Assembly: GCF_009834025.1 (NCBI RefSeq)
Contig: NZ_CP047156.1
Span: 2,786,067 to 2,850,066, forward strand
DNA: 64,000 nt
Direction of reading: 5' to 3'
From: Epidermidibacterium keratini
GTDB taxonomy: Bacteria; Actinomycetota; Actinomycetes; Mycobacteriales; Antricoccaceae
Part shown: in pieces, positions 1-8,200 of the stretch
Position numbering within the stretch: the stretch's first letter is position 1
Layout of the letters: every line of letters begins with the position of its first letter
Notes under the pieces: generated by a model
Seen by the model: the letters and a program-made list of their open reading frames with translations, nothing else
Told to the model about the DNA's origin: nothing
Databases searched by the model: none
Position numbers and translations under genes: made by a program

Positions 1-225
1 GCCGAGCGCGTCGGCGCTGGCAAAGATCGCTGCGACGACGATGATCGAGACGCCCAGGATGTTGGAGGCGAGCAGGATCGCGGCGTCGCGGTTGCGCTCG
101 ACCCAGATCTGCTCGCGGAGCTTGCCGGGGGTCAGGAGGTCGACGACGACGAAGCCGAGGGCCATCATCGCGATGCCGACTCCGCAGTAGGCGAGGGCGG
201 CGAGGGATTCGTAAAGCAGGGGCAT
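1..225 (-). CDS. DUF350 family membrane protein (partial, C-terminus beyond window)
   Basis: The first 75 residues are readable from an ATG at 225. They form two hydrophobic segments (about residues 10-33 and 52-70) flanking a charged loop with the TPGKLREQIW and ERNRDAAI motifs that I associate with DUF350 (pfam03994), small inner-membrane proteins of about 130-140 residues. AAGGAG lies 5 nt before the ATG. It is the last visible gene of a same-strand cluster with DUF4178, DUF2617 and DUF4247 proteins, 27 nt after the DUF4247 stop. The function is unknown; related clusters are linked to envelope stress and polyamine genes in other actinobacteria (recalled, not checked). The gene is cut by the window edge. 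Confidence 0.8.
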   Translation of the reverse strand, partial: MPLLYESLAALAYCGVGIAMMALGFVVVDLLTPGKLREQIWVERNRDAAILLASNILGVSIIVVAAIFASADALG

Positions 226-252
226 GGGTGCTCCTTCGGGTCGGTCAGAAGG

Positions 253-714
253 TTACTTGCCGGAGCCGGAGCCCCCGCCGCGGTTGTTGCTGCCTCCACC
301 GACAGTGCCAGGCGTGGAGGCCCAGAAGCCGCCTATATAGGCGAAGTACACCGAGTGCGCGCGGCGATAGTCGCCGAGCATGACGCGCGAGCCGTCTTGG
401 TAGGGGAAGATCGAGACGATCACGTTCTGGTACTGCAGGAAGACTGAGTTGCCGCCGTCTGCTGCGGCGTTCTCACTGCTCGTGCGCCGGTCGAGCGGCT
501 GGGCGTTAGTCGAGATCTCTGTCGCGACGACCTCGGGATCCTTGCCGGACGCGACGTACGCCTGGATGCCGTTTTCGTCGAGACTGGCATCGCGCTGGTA
601 CTTGTCCTTGATGTATGAGCTCGGGTTAGCCGTGGACGAGCAGGCGCCGAGGGCGAGCACGACGGCCAAGATCGCAGCGATAATGGCGATCGGGCGGCGG
701 GCGGTCGTGCTCAT
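253..714 (-). CDS. DUF4247 family lipoprotein
   Basis: A 153-residue protein beginning with a signal peptide (residues 1-24) and a lipobox LALGAC with Cys25 as the predicted lipidated residue, so it should be anchored outside the cytoplasmic membrane. The body contains SSYIKDKYQRD and SVYFAYIGGFW stretches typical of DUF4247 as I know it, and ends in a Gly/Ser-rich tail. The ATG at 714 overlaps the stop of the upstream DUF2617 gene (ATGA), which argues for this start rather than an in-frame start 33 codons upstream inside that gene. Biochemical role unknown; the gene context suggests a membrane-associated complex with the DUF350 and DUF4178 proteins. Confidence 0.8.
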   Translation of the reverse strand: MSTTARRPIAIIAAILAVVLALGACSSTANPSSYIKDKYQRDASLDENGIQAYVASGKDPEVVATEISTNAQPLDRRTSSENAAADGGNSVFLQYQNVIVSIFPYQDGSRVMLGDYRRAHSVYFAYIGGFWASTPGTVGGGSNNRGGGSGSGK

Positions 715-1238
715 GCCAGGCTCCCGAGCGGCAGGGCGGCCTCGCGCAGCGTGATCGAGGTGTACGTCGAGACGATCTGGCCGGTCTGCGGATAGGTGTG
801 CCAGGAGCGCCACGCGACGGGAGCGAGGCTGGTGATCTGCACGCCCGTGAGGGCGAGATGGTGGCCGGGGAAGCGGCCGATGAGCGCGTGGTCGTCGGAT
901 TCTGCGGTGGCGATCAACGCGTCGACCGCGGTGGCGAAGTCGGCGTCGTCGTACTGCGCCACCCGAGCGGTGAAGTCGAAGCCGACGCCGGGGTGCGGCG
1001 TACTCGACAGGTCGGTCGGCAGGCTGCCGCGCTCGAGGCAGGCGACGGTCTCGATGAGCGTTCCCGCGGGAGCGTCGAGGACGACCTGGTGGCTGGCGCG
1101 CAGGATGCGCAGCTCGATCGTGAGCTCGCCTGCGAGTACGGCGCTGCGGGCGACGTGGGGGAGCCGCGGCGTGGTGAGCGACAGGCTGAGCTGGTCAGCG
1201 CTGGTGTCGCTGAAGGGGATGTCCAGGTCGGTGATCAT
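711..1238 (-). CDS. DUF2617 family protein
   Basis: A 175-residue soluble protein without signal peptide or membrane segment. It starts with an ATG that shares one base with the stop of the DUF4178 gene (TGATG), and it overlaps the next gene by 3 nt, so all three are translationally coupled. The length and the pattern LTIELRILRASHQVVL followed by FDFTARVAQYDD fit DUF2617, which normally sits beside DUF4178 and DUF4247 genes in actinobacteria. No catalytic motif is visible. It probably works in the cytoplasm with the membrane-bound partners of the cluster; this is inferred from gene order only. Confidence 0.75.
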   Translation of the reverse strand: MITDLDIPFSDTSADQLSLSLTTPRLPHVARSAVLAGELTIELRILRASHQVVLDAPAGTLIETVACLERGSLPTDLSSTPHPGVGFDFTARVAQYDDADFATAVDALIATAESDDHALIGRFPGHHLALTGVQITSLAPVAWRSWHTYPQTGQIVSTYTSITLREAALPLGSLA

Positions 1239-1846
1239 CAGTCGTTGTTGACCGGGAAGATCTTGTATTCGTTGCCGCGCAGGACCTCGCCGCGGGCGAC
1301 CTCCCACTTGCCGGTGAAGTCCTCGAACGACAAGCGGGTGCCGTCGCCGGACTCGTAGTCGTGGTAGCGCATCATGCCGCGCTCGGCCAGGCCCGTCGTC
1401 GCCTCTCCGACGAACTGCGCCTCGCCGGACTCGTCGGAGTTGTAGGAGCGGCCGTCGAGCTCGACGGTGCGGCCGCCGGGCTGGATCGTCGCGCCCTTGA
1501 CCTCGCGCCAGACGACGACCTCGAGGTCGGGGTCGTCTTCGACCGACAGCCACATCTTGTCGCCGACTCCGGTGTCCAGGAACGCTTCCATCCAGGAGTA
1601 GGAGCCTTCGGAGAGATGCAGCGTGCCGCGTACGGCGTAGTCGGTGCCGCGGATCTCGACGATGTCGCCAGGCTTGAGGGTGCGTGGGTTGCCGCGGACG
1701 GAGTCGTCATCGGCCGAGGAGAACGGGTCGACACCCGCCGGCCGGCGCTCTTTGCGCTGCTTGTCTTGCTGGCGCTTCCAGAGGATGAAGCCCGCTACCG
1801 CCAAGGCGAGGATCACGATGATGAGCACGATGACGATCGGGTCCAT
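1238..1846 (-). CDS. DUF4178 family membrane-anchored protein
   Basis: A 202-residue protein with one N-terminal membrane helix (about residues 3-22, ending GFILWKRQQDK) and a cytoplasmic or extracytoplasmic domain carrying LKPGDIVEIRGTDYAVRGTL, SWMEAFLD and LSVEDDPDLEVVVW, which are recognisable DUF4178 features. It is the first gene of the four-gene minus-strand cluster, so the promoter should lie in 1847-2062. That interval also contains 17-bp tandem repeats. In many genomes the cluster continues into a polyamine aminopropyltransferase and PspA-like genes (recalled); those would lie left of this window. Confidence 0.8.
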   Translation of the reverse strand: MDPIVIVLIIVILALAVAGFILWKRQQDKQRKERRPAGVDPFSSADDDSVRGNPRTLKPGDIVEIRGTDYAVRGTLHLSEGSYSWMEAFLDTGVGDKMWLSVEDDPDLEVVVWREVKGATIQPGGRTVELDGRSYNSDESGEAQFVGEATTGLAERGMMRYHDYESGDGTRLSFEDFTGKWEVARGEVLRGNEYKIFPVNND

Positions 1847-1883
1847 GCGCCCATAGTAAGGGGAGCGAGCGTCCGCGCCTTAC

Positions 1884-1990
1884 CGGTGATCGAGCACCCC
1901 CCTGCGGTGATCGCACCCCAGCGGTGATCGCACCCATGCGGTGATCGAGCAGCGAGGGAGCGTTAGCGACCGAGCGGTTGTCGAGATCCC
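1884..1990. repeat. Short tandem repeats with a downstream dispersed-type repeat module
   Basis: CGGTGATCG recurs at 1884, 1905, 1922 and 1939; the last three steps give a 17-bp period (unit roughly CGGTGATCGCACCCCAG). The last copy runs directly into a GATCGAGCAGCGAGGGAG module ending in TCGAGATC near 1987. I recall similar GAGCGAGGGAGCG...CGACCGAGCGG strings as dispersed intergenic repeats in actinobacterial genomes, but could not check that here. The block lies between the DUF4178 promoter and the tRNA. Confidence 0.6.
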
Positions 1991-2062
1991 CGCACCAAGC
2001 TTCGACCCCACCCAACCACCCGGCAACAGCCACGTGGCCGGTGGTAACCTAGACAGCCGCAT

Positions 2063-2135
2063 GGGGCTATGGCGCAGTTGGTAGCGCGTCTCGTTCGCAA
2101 TGAGAAGGTCAGGGGTTCGAATCCCCTTAGCTCCA
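2063..2135 (+). tRNA. tRNA-Ala (anticodon CGC)
   Basis: A 73-nt cloverleaf can be folded by eye. The acceptor stem is GGGGCTA with TAGCTCC, including the G3-U70 wobble pair that is the alanine identity element. The anticodon stem is TCTCG/TGAGA around the loop TTCGCAA, giving anticodon CGC (reads GCG). The T-arm is AGGGGTTCGAATCCCCT. The discriminator base is A and CCA is not encoded. A strong hairpin with a short T-run follows about 30 nt downstream. Confidence 0.95.
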
Positions 2136-2167
2136 CTCGAGAAACAAGTGAGACAGTCTCTCGTTCG

Positions 2168-2200
2168 ATGGACCACCGGGGATGCCCGGTGGTCCATTTT
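2168..2200 (+). terminator. Intrinsic terminator of the tRNA-Ala gene
   Basis: A perfect 13-bp stem (ATGGACCACCGGG at 2168-2180 with its complement at 2185-2197) closes a GATG tetraloop and is followed by T residues to 2200. It is well placed to end the tRNA transcript. It also marks where the TPR-like remnant on the other strand loses its natural reading. Confidence 0.85.
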
Positions 2201-2542
2201 GTATTCGCCCTGCGCCTCGGGCGATGTCAGGTCAGCGGCTCGTTCATACAGGTCGATCGCCGTGTTCAGGTCCGCCGCGTTTCGCAGTGCCCCGTACCGC
2301 AGTCGGTGAGCGTCGGCGCTGCGACGTAACAGGCTCGCCATATCCCGTGGATCGCGCGCGGGTACGTCGATCTCTGGATCGAGCAGCTCGATGGCGGTAA
2401 TCAGGTCCGTGGTGTGCCCGTCGGTGGAAAAGTGATTCAGCAACCTCGCCGCGAGCTGATTGATCAGGTCGATCCGCTCGGGATCGTGCGGGTCGAGCGA
2501 GGCGAGGCGTTGATGAAGCTCCGCAGTTTGTTCATTCGTCAC
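2201..2542 (-). pseudogene. Remnant of a TPR-like (CHAT-type N-terminal) gene, 3' truncated
   Basis: About 113 codons from the ATG at 2542 read like an alpha-helical repeat protein, with segments such as LINQLAARLLNHF, LITAIELLD and LNTAIDLYERAADL that resemble the TPR-like repeats found before CHAT domains. The frame then runs without stop through the tRNA terminator and antisense through the tRNA itself, ending at 1880. The tail GAKGIRTPDLLIANETRY is the familiar peptide produced by translating a tRNA backwards and is not a real domain. I therefore call only 2201-2542 a gene fragment whose 3' part has been lost. The original function is unknown. Confidence 0.55.
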
Positions 2543-2566
2543 AGCTCCTTACGGCTACGTTCGGGA

Positions 2567-2614
2567 ATCTGCGAGTGCGGGCGCCGTCTGTGGACGCGAC
2601 CCGCACCCGCAGAT
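2567..2614 (-). terminator. Hairpin after the SnoaL-like remnant
   Basis: A 15-bp stem with one mismatch pairs 2567-2581 (ATCTGCGAGTGCGGG) with 2600-2614 around an 18-nt loop. It begins 6 nt after the stop codon of the minus-strand SnoaL-like remnant. No U-tract follows. Confidence 0.6.
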
Positions 2615-2620
2615 AGGCGA

Positions 2621-2945
2621 TCAGGCTTCGTCGATCAGACCGAGCTGGCGCAGGACCGTCACTCCGTCGTCGAGGACCACTTCCTCGGTGATGCGGCCGT
2701 TCTCGACCTTCAGCACGCTGGTGCCGGTGAACCGCATCGTCTTGCCCGTGTTCGCGGTCGGCAAGCCGCAAAGCGGGAAGTTGGTCATCGGATCGCCCGT
2801 GTGGGTGCCGCCGCCGATCCACTGCCCGACCACGTAGTCGCCATCGGCGATCAGGTTTGCGGTTCCCTCGAAACCGAGGTCGGGAAACCTGCGCGAAACT
2901 CGGTGGCAAACCGACGCACGGCATCGCGCACACGACGTTGATTTA
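2621..2945 (-). pseudogene. Broken SnoaL-like (ester cyclase family) gene
   Basis: The C-terminal two thirds read FPDLGFEGTANLIADGDYVV ... TVLRQLGLIDEA, a typical SnoaL-like polyketide/ester cyclase fold protein. Upstream of the FPDL motif the matching sequence (VRDAVRRFATEFRAGFP) is in a different frame, so there is a frameshift near 2885-2895. The N-terminal part before NQRRVRDAV is missing, because an SDR gene on the other strand starts about 60 bp further on. Intact relatives are about 130-150 residues long. No functional product is expected unless the shift is a sequencing error. Confidence 0.7.
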
Positions 2946-3003
2946 GATCGCCTCGCGGCACATAGGCTGGCCGAATAGATGTTCGCAGCTACGAGGGGCA
3001 TGT

Positions 3004-3798
<795 letters not shown>

Positions 3799-3888
3799 CC
3801 ATCGGGGCGTGACAGCCGCGAGACATGCTCGGCAGGTAGACGCTCTGGGTCGTGTCTGACCGCGCTGACATAGTCGGCCGACGAGCCG

Positions 3889-5197
3889 ATGAAGCGAGGG
3901 GATATCGGCAAGAACAATCGTCAGCGCCGGCGCGCCAAGCAAAAAGAGCGCCGCTCGCGAAGCGCAACGTCGGCGCGTCCGAACGGCAGCGGCACGGCAG
4001 GTGGGAGCCCTTTCGGCCCGGCAGCTGAGACTGCGTTCGGACCAGCGAACGATCACTCAACCGACCCGACGCTCGGGAGTCTTTTTGGTTTGCCGAGTGA
4101 AGGTCCGCTCGGTGGGGTTGGCGCACAGTCGCCGCTTGGGGATTACTCCGACGACGTCGAGCTGCAGGCCAGCGAGCTGATCGGTCAGGTGCTCGATGCT
4201 CGAGCACAAGGCCGTCGTCAGCGGGCTGAGCTACTGATTGATGAGCTCGCCGAGTTGCACCAGGCGCAGCGCGGGACGGATGTGATCGGCCGGGAGGCGC
4301 TGCGAAGGTTGCGGTCCATCCTGGGGTCCGTCTGGAGAAGCGGGTGGCAGCCAGCCGACCTACACCGGATGGCGCGCCGCGATCTCACGCCGGATGACCA
4401 AGGCATGCTTGCCGATGCGATGATCGACGAGCTTGCGCAGTACGCCAGGTCCAGTGTCGATCCGCGATGGTGGGTGCAGCTGGAGGACATCGGTGTCTCG
4501 CAACGGTGGCCGCCCGATCGGACGTACCTGTCCGAGCGCAGGCAACAGTTCGGCGCGCTCGCTATGTGGCATCAGTTCCTCGCGGTGGTCGCGTTGCTGC
4601 TCCGGCTGCCCAAGATCGAACATGTCGGCCCGATCCCGGGTACGGCACGGGCGGCCGACCGGGCGCGGTCGGCAACGCGCGACGTCGACGACCGAAGAGC
4701 CGAAGGCCATGCTGCTGGACCAGATCGCCAGTGCCAACCGCTGCCGGACGGTGTGGTCGAAGGAGTTCGGTTTCAGCACCATCGTCGGCTTCGAAAGCGA
4801 TCTCGACGCAACCGAGATGCTCTACACCTCGCTGCTCGTGCAGGCCACGCACGTGATGGCCGATGCCGGCTCGCGTCAGGACTATGCCGGGAGGTCGCGG
4901 ACCCGAACATTCCGCAAGTCCTTCCTATTCGCCTTCGCTCACCGCATCGGGGAGCGGCTGCACGAGGCAGCTGATGTCGAGACCGACGCGGCGTCGAAGC
5001 GCGCGACGGGGCAGGAGCTGGTCCTCGCGCTTGACGCGCGCGCCGAAGCGGTCGACACCGCTGTCGACGAGCTCTTCCCGCGGGTCGTATCGCGCGCAGT
5101 GTCCGGCGACCTTGACGCCGAGGGCTGGGACGTTGGTCGCAGCGCCGCCGATGTCGCACACATCGGTCGAGCAGCGACTGCGCTATCCGGCCAGTAA
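3889..5197 (+). pseudogene. DUF2786 protein gene with frameshift and internal deletion
   Basis: The N-terminal half (frame of the ATG at 3889) has the basic start GKNNRQRRRAKQKER and the region ELLIDELAELHQ ... QFLAVVALLLRLP. The C-terminal half continues in another frame with KAMLLDQIASANRCRTVW, FGFSTIVGFESDLDATEMLY and RTFRKSFLFAFAHRIGERL, ending at 5197. Together these match actinobacterial DUF2786 proteins as I remember them. The DUF2786 core itself (around the AKAEST...EAEALTAKAQELM motif) is absent between the halves near 4640-4700. Both a deletion and a frame change are therefore needed to explain it. Not expected to be functional. Confidence 0.75.
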
Positions 5198-5351
5198 CGG
5201 ACGACGTCGGTCGGCCCAATGGGGATGGGAATCACACGTGCGCTTGGCGCACCGAGACTCCTATACTGATGTGTCAGTTCGTGTAACTACCTCGGGCCAC
5301 AAGGCCACCTAAGGCGGCACGACGCTTTGGGATCTTCGAGGAGTTAACGCA

Positions 5352-6632
5352 ATGGGTCAGCCCCGCGCCGACGCGCCGAGTACGACGCGCACCATGCTGA
5401 GCGCCGCTGGCCGCTCCTACTTCCCGATCGCACTCGCGGCGCGATTCCCGTTCGCGATGATGGTGGTCGGCGTACTCACCCTGGTCGCGGCGGCCCGCGA
5501 CTCGATCGCCTTCGCCGGGCTTGCCTCCGCGGTCGTCGGGTTGGGTACGGCGCTGACCGGTCCCTTCATCGGCGCTGCAGCGGATCGCTTGGGGCAGCGC
5601 CGCGTGCTGCTCGCGTGTGCCGCGGTCAACGCGGCGTCGCTGCTGACGCTGGCAATCGTCGCCTACAGCGCCGCCGGCAATGATGTCGTACTCGGCGCCG
5701 CGTTCTTGATCGGCGCAAGCGCTCCGCAGGTGCCGCCGATGTCGCGCAGCCGCCTCGTCGGGCTCATCCGCTCCCGTGTTCCAGGCGCGCAGCGCGCGCG
5801 GATGACCAACGGCGTGATGGCCTACGAAGCCGCCGTCGACGAGACCGTCTTCATCTTCGGCCCGGTCGTCGTCGGTCTGCTTGCCACCGCGTTCAGTCCG
5901 GTCGCACCGATCGTCGGCGCCGCCGTCCTCACCGCCGTCTTCGTGACGATGTTTGCCCTGCACCGCACCTCGCACGCCACGGTGCCCACTGCCGAGGAGC
6001 ACGGCGCAACCGAACCGGCGCGAGCGCTGTTGGCGCCCGGCGTACTCGTCCTCGTTGCCGGCGCCCTCGGGGTCGGGCTCTTCTTCGGCACCACGCTCAC
6101 TTCGCTGACCGCGCTGATGGCCTCGCTTGGTTATCCGGGATCCGCCGGGCTCGTCTACGGGATCATGGGCATCGGCTCGACGATCCTCGCGCTAAGCGTC
6201 GCCGCCTTCTCACCGCGCTTCGCGCTGTGGGCTCGGTGGCTCGCCTTCGCCTCGATCATGCTTGGTGCAGCTCTTCTCTACGCACAGTCGGCCAGTGTCG
6301 GCAGCGCGATCGTTGCCCTCGCGATCGCGGGATTCGGTATCGGCCCGACCATCGTGACGCTCTACAGCCTGGCCTCTGAGCGCGCACCCGAAGGACGCTC
6401 GGCAACGACCATGACGCTGCTGGGATCCGGCGTGATCGTCGGACAGTCGCTGTCGTCGGCGATCACCGGTGAGGTAGCAGAAGCGGTCTCGCTGGATATG
6501 GCGCTGTGGCTGCCGGCCTGCGCCGCGTTGCTGGTCTTCACCGCGGCGGTCCTCAACGCGTCGCTGCGCTCGATCCGGCGTACGGCGCCCGCCGCAGCAG
6601 ATGAGCCTGCGCCGACCCCAGTCGCCTGCTAG
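5352..6632 (+). CDS. MFS transporter
   Basis: A 426-residue protein with about twelve hydrophobic helices and the cytoplasmic motif DRLGQRRVLLA between helices 2 and 3, the hallmark of the major facilitator superfamily. Helix-rich halves are joined by a loop around residues 200-225 (HATVPTAEEHGA). It probably exports or imports a small molecule using the proton gradient; the substrate cannot be inferred. GAGGAG precedes the ATG by 8 nt. A TATACT element lies at 5262-5267 and a short inverted repeat ACTGA-N4-TCAGT at 5265-5278, 75-90 bp upstream. Two bases after its stop begins a tiny XRE-type HTH frame. Confidence 0.85.
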   Translation: MGQPRADAPSTTRTMLSAAGRSYFPIALAARFPFAMMVVGVLTLVAAARDSIAFAGLASAVVGLGTALTGPFIGAAADRLGQRRVLLACAAVNAASLLTLAIVAYSAAGNDVVLGAAFLIGASAPQVPPMSRSRLVGLIRSRVPGAQRARMTNGVMAYEAAVDETVFIFGPVVVGLLATAFSPVAPIVGAAVLTAVFVTMFALHRTSHATVPTAEEHGATEPARALLAPGVLVLVAGALGVGLFFGTTLTSLTALMASLGYPGSAGLVYGIMGIGSTILALSVAAFSPRFALWARWLAFASIMLGAALLYAQSASVGSAIVALAIAGFGIGPTIVTLYSLASERAPEGRSATTMTLLGSGVIVGQSLSSAITGEVAEAVSLDMALWLPACAALLVFTAAVLNASLRSIRRTAPAAADEPAPTPVAC

Positions 6633-6634
6633 CG

Positions 6635-6793
6635 GTGGCGGCCCGGATCCGAGAGCTTGCCGGCCGATCGTCGATTGCCGAGCTCGCCCGCCGCACGGGG
6701 ACTTCGCGATCGCGGATGTCGACGTACGCCTCGGGAAAAGTGACGCCGTCGGCGGCGATGATGTTGCGTATCGAACGAGTCGCAGGCACGTAG
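6635..6793 (+). CDS. Very small XRE-type helix-turn-helix protein (52 aa)
   Basis: A GTG two bases after the MFS stop opens a 52-codon frame ending at the TAG at 6791-6793. The product contains IRELAGRSSIAELARRTG, TSRSRMSTYASGKVTPS and LRIERVAG, which is the pattern of an XRE/Cro-type HTH (helix 2 AELARRTG, recognition helix SRSRMSTYASG). It is shorter than most such proteins, so it may be a genuine one-domain regulator coupled to the transporter or the remnant of a longer gene. It ends three bases before the phased half-sites at 6796-6830. No experimental precedent is claimed. Confidence 0.55.
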   Translation: MAARIRELAGRSSIAELARRTGTSRSRMSTYASGKVTPSAAMMLRIERVAGT

Positions 6794-6795
6794 TT

Positions 6796-6830
6796 GTTAT
6801 CAGGCGTAACAAGATGTTACTCTGCATAAC
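6796..6830. promoter_or_regulatory. Phased four-half-site operator before the hydrolase-tetR operon
   Basis: Four related pentamers occur exactly 10 bp apart: GTTAT (6796), GTAAC (6806), GTTAC (6816) and ATAAC (6826). They make an overall dyad centred at 6813, with an inner perfect pair GTAAC-N5-GTTAC. The last half-site abuts the ATG at 6831, so the message may be leaderless. The TetR protein encoded downstream is the obvious candidate to bind here; this is inference. Confidence 0.65.
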
Positions 6831-7637
6831 ATGACGATGATCGACGTACCTCGTGAAGGCGGCTCTGTCGCGGTGGAGTTCAGCGGCGACGGACCGCTCG
6901 TGCTGTGTGTCCCGGGAATGGGCGAGACCCGCGCCTCCTTCCGTCACCTGCTGCCCGCGCTCGCGGCCGCGGGCTATCGGGCGGCGGCCATGGACCTACG
7001 CGGCCACGGTGACAGCTCCACCGACTTTCCCAGCTATCACGACGATGCAGCGGCGAGCGACGTACTCGCCGTCATCGACGCACTCGGCGGGGCGCCGGCA
7101 ACCGTGGTCGGCAATTCGATGGGTGCGGCGGCCGGCGTGATCGCCGCGGCACAACGGCCCGAGGCGGTCGAGCGGCTCGTGCTGATCGGACCGTTCGTGC
7201 GCGACCACGGCTCAGCGGCGGCGCGGCTGCTGATGCGTCTCATGCTGGCTCGCCCGTGGGGACCGTCGGTGTGGGCGAAGTACTACCGCTCGTTGTTCGG
7301 CGAGCAGGTGCCGGTCGACCACGCCGAACACACCGATGCGTCGCTGGCTTCGCTCAAGCGGCCGGGGCGCTGGCGCGCGTTCCAGCAGACGGCGCGTACG
7401 TCGCACGCGCCGGCCGAGGCCGCGCTGCCGCGCGTGGCCGCACCTACCCTGGTGGTCATGGGCGACCAGGACCGCGACTTCCCCGACCCCGCAGCCGAAG
7501 CGCGCTGGGTAGCCGATGCGCTGCCCGGACGCGTCGCGATGATCGCCGGCGCCGGCCACTACCCGATGGGCGAGCAGCCCTCCGTCGTACTCGACGCGGT
7601 GCTGCCGTTCCTGGCTGAGAGCGTCACCCGTGGCTGA
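6831..7637 (+). CDS. Alpha/beta-fold hydrolase
   Basis: A 268-residue single-domain hydrolase. The nucleophile elbow GNSMGAA places Ser96, the acid is likely Asp212 or Asp214 in MGDQDRD, and the base is His243 in GAGHYPMGEQP. An oxyanion-type PGMGETRASF loop is at 28-37, and DLRGHGDS at 55-62 is typical of the family. It is a cytoplasmic esterase, lactonase or C-C hydrolase of unknown substrate. It overlaps the following tetR by 8 bp, forming a two-gene operon under the palindromic site at 6796-6830. No Shine-Dalgarno is visible before 6831. Confidence 0.85.
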   Translation: MTMIDVPREGGSVAVEFSGDGPLVLCVPGMGETRASFRHLLPALAAAGYRAAAMDLRGHGDSSTDFPSYHDDAAASDVLAVIDALGGAPATVVGNSMGAAAGVIAAAQRPEAVERLVLIGPFVRDHGSAAARLLMRLMLARPWGPSVWAKYYRSLFGEQVPVDHAEHTDASLASLKRPGRWRAFQQTARTSHAPAEAALPRVAAPTLVVMGDQDRDFPDPAAEARWVADALPGRVAMIAGAGHYPMGEQPSVVLDAVLPFLAESVTRG

Positions 7638-8193
7638 GCGACTCAACCGAAACGCCGTCGTCGAGCGGGCCGCGGAGCTTGCCGACGAGTTCGGCCTCGC
7701 CGAGGTCACGATCACCAAGCTCGGCCGGGCGTTGGGCATCGCCCCGCCCGGGGTCTACCGACACGTCACCGATGTCGATGACCTGCGCGCAGCTGTGGGC
7801 CAGCGGGCAGCGACCGAGGTCGCCGGCGTACTCGCCGCCGACTGTGCGGGCCTGTCCGGTCGTGATGCACTCGCGGCGCTCGCGGATTCCTTACGCAGCT
7901 GGGCTTCTGCGCACCCCGGGCGGTACGCCGCGCTGCAGATCGCGCCCGACCCTGATGACGTGGCCGGGCAGTCGTCGGCCGACGAGCTGATCGCGGTCTT
8001 CGCCTCGGTGCTGCGGGCATACGAGCTCAGCGGCGACGACCTCACCGATGCCATCCGGCTGATTCGCAGCGGGCTGCACGGCTTCGTCGCCCTGGAACGC
8101 GACGGGGGATTCAAGCAGGAGCGCAGCGTCGACGCGACGTTTGCGCGGCTCGTCGACTCGTTTGACGTCACGCTGCGTTCGTGGGCGAACTAG
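7630..8193 (+). CDS. TetR/AcrR family transcriptional regulator
   Basis: A 187-residue repressor starting at a GTG inside the end of the hydrolase gene. The N-terminal HTH is ITKLGRALGIAPPGVYRHV (about residues 26-44). The rest is a helical ligand domain with the LIRSGLHGFVALE motif of the WHG/TetR_C_33 type. It presumably binds the phased GTTAY/GTRAC array upstream of the operon and releases it on binding a small hydrophobic compound handled by the hydrolase. The ligand is unknown. Confidence 0.85.
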   Translation: MAERLNRNAVVERAAELADEFGLAEVTITKLGRALGIAPPGVYRHVTDVDDLRAAVGQRAATEVAGVLAADCAGLSGRDALAALADSLRSWASAHPGRYAALQIAPDPDDVAGQSSADELIAVFASVLRAYELSGDDLTDAIRLIRSGLHGFVALERDGGFKQERSVDATFARLVDSFDVTLRSWAN

Positions 8194-8200
8194 CTCGCTG

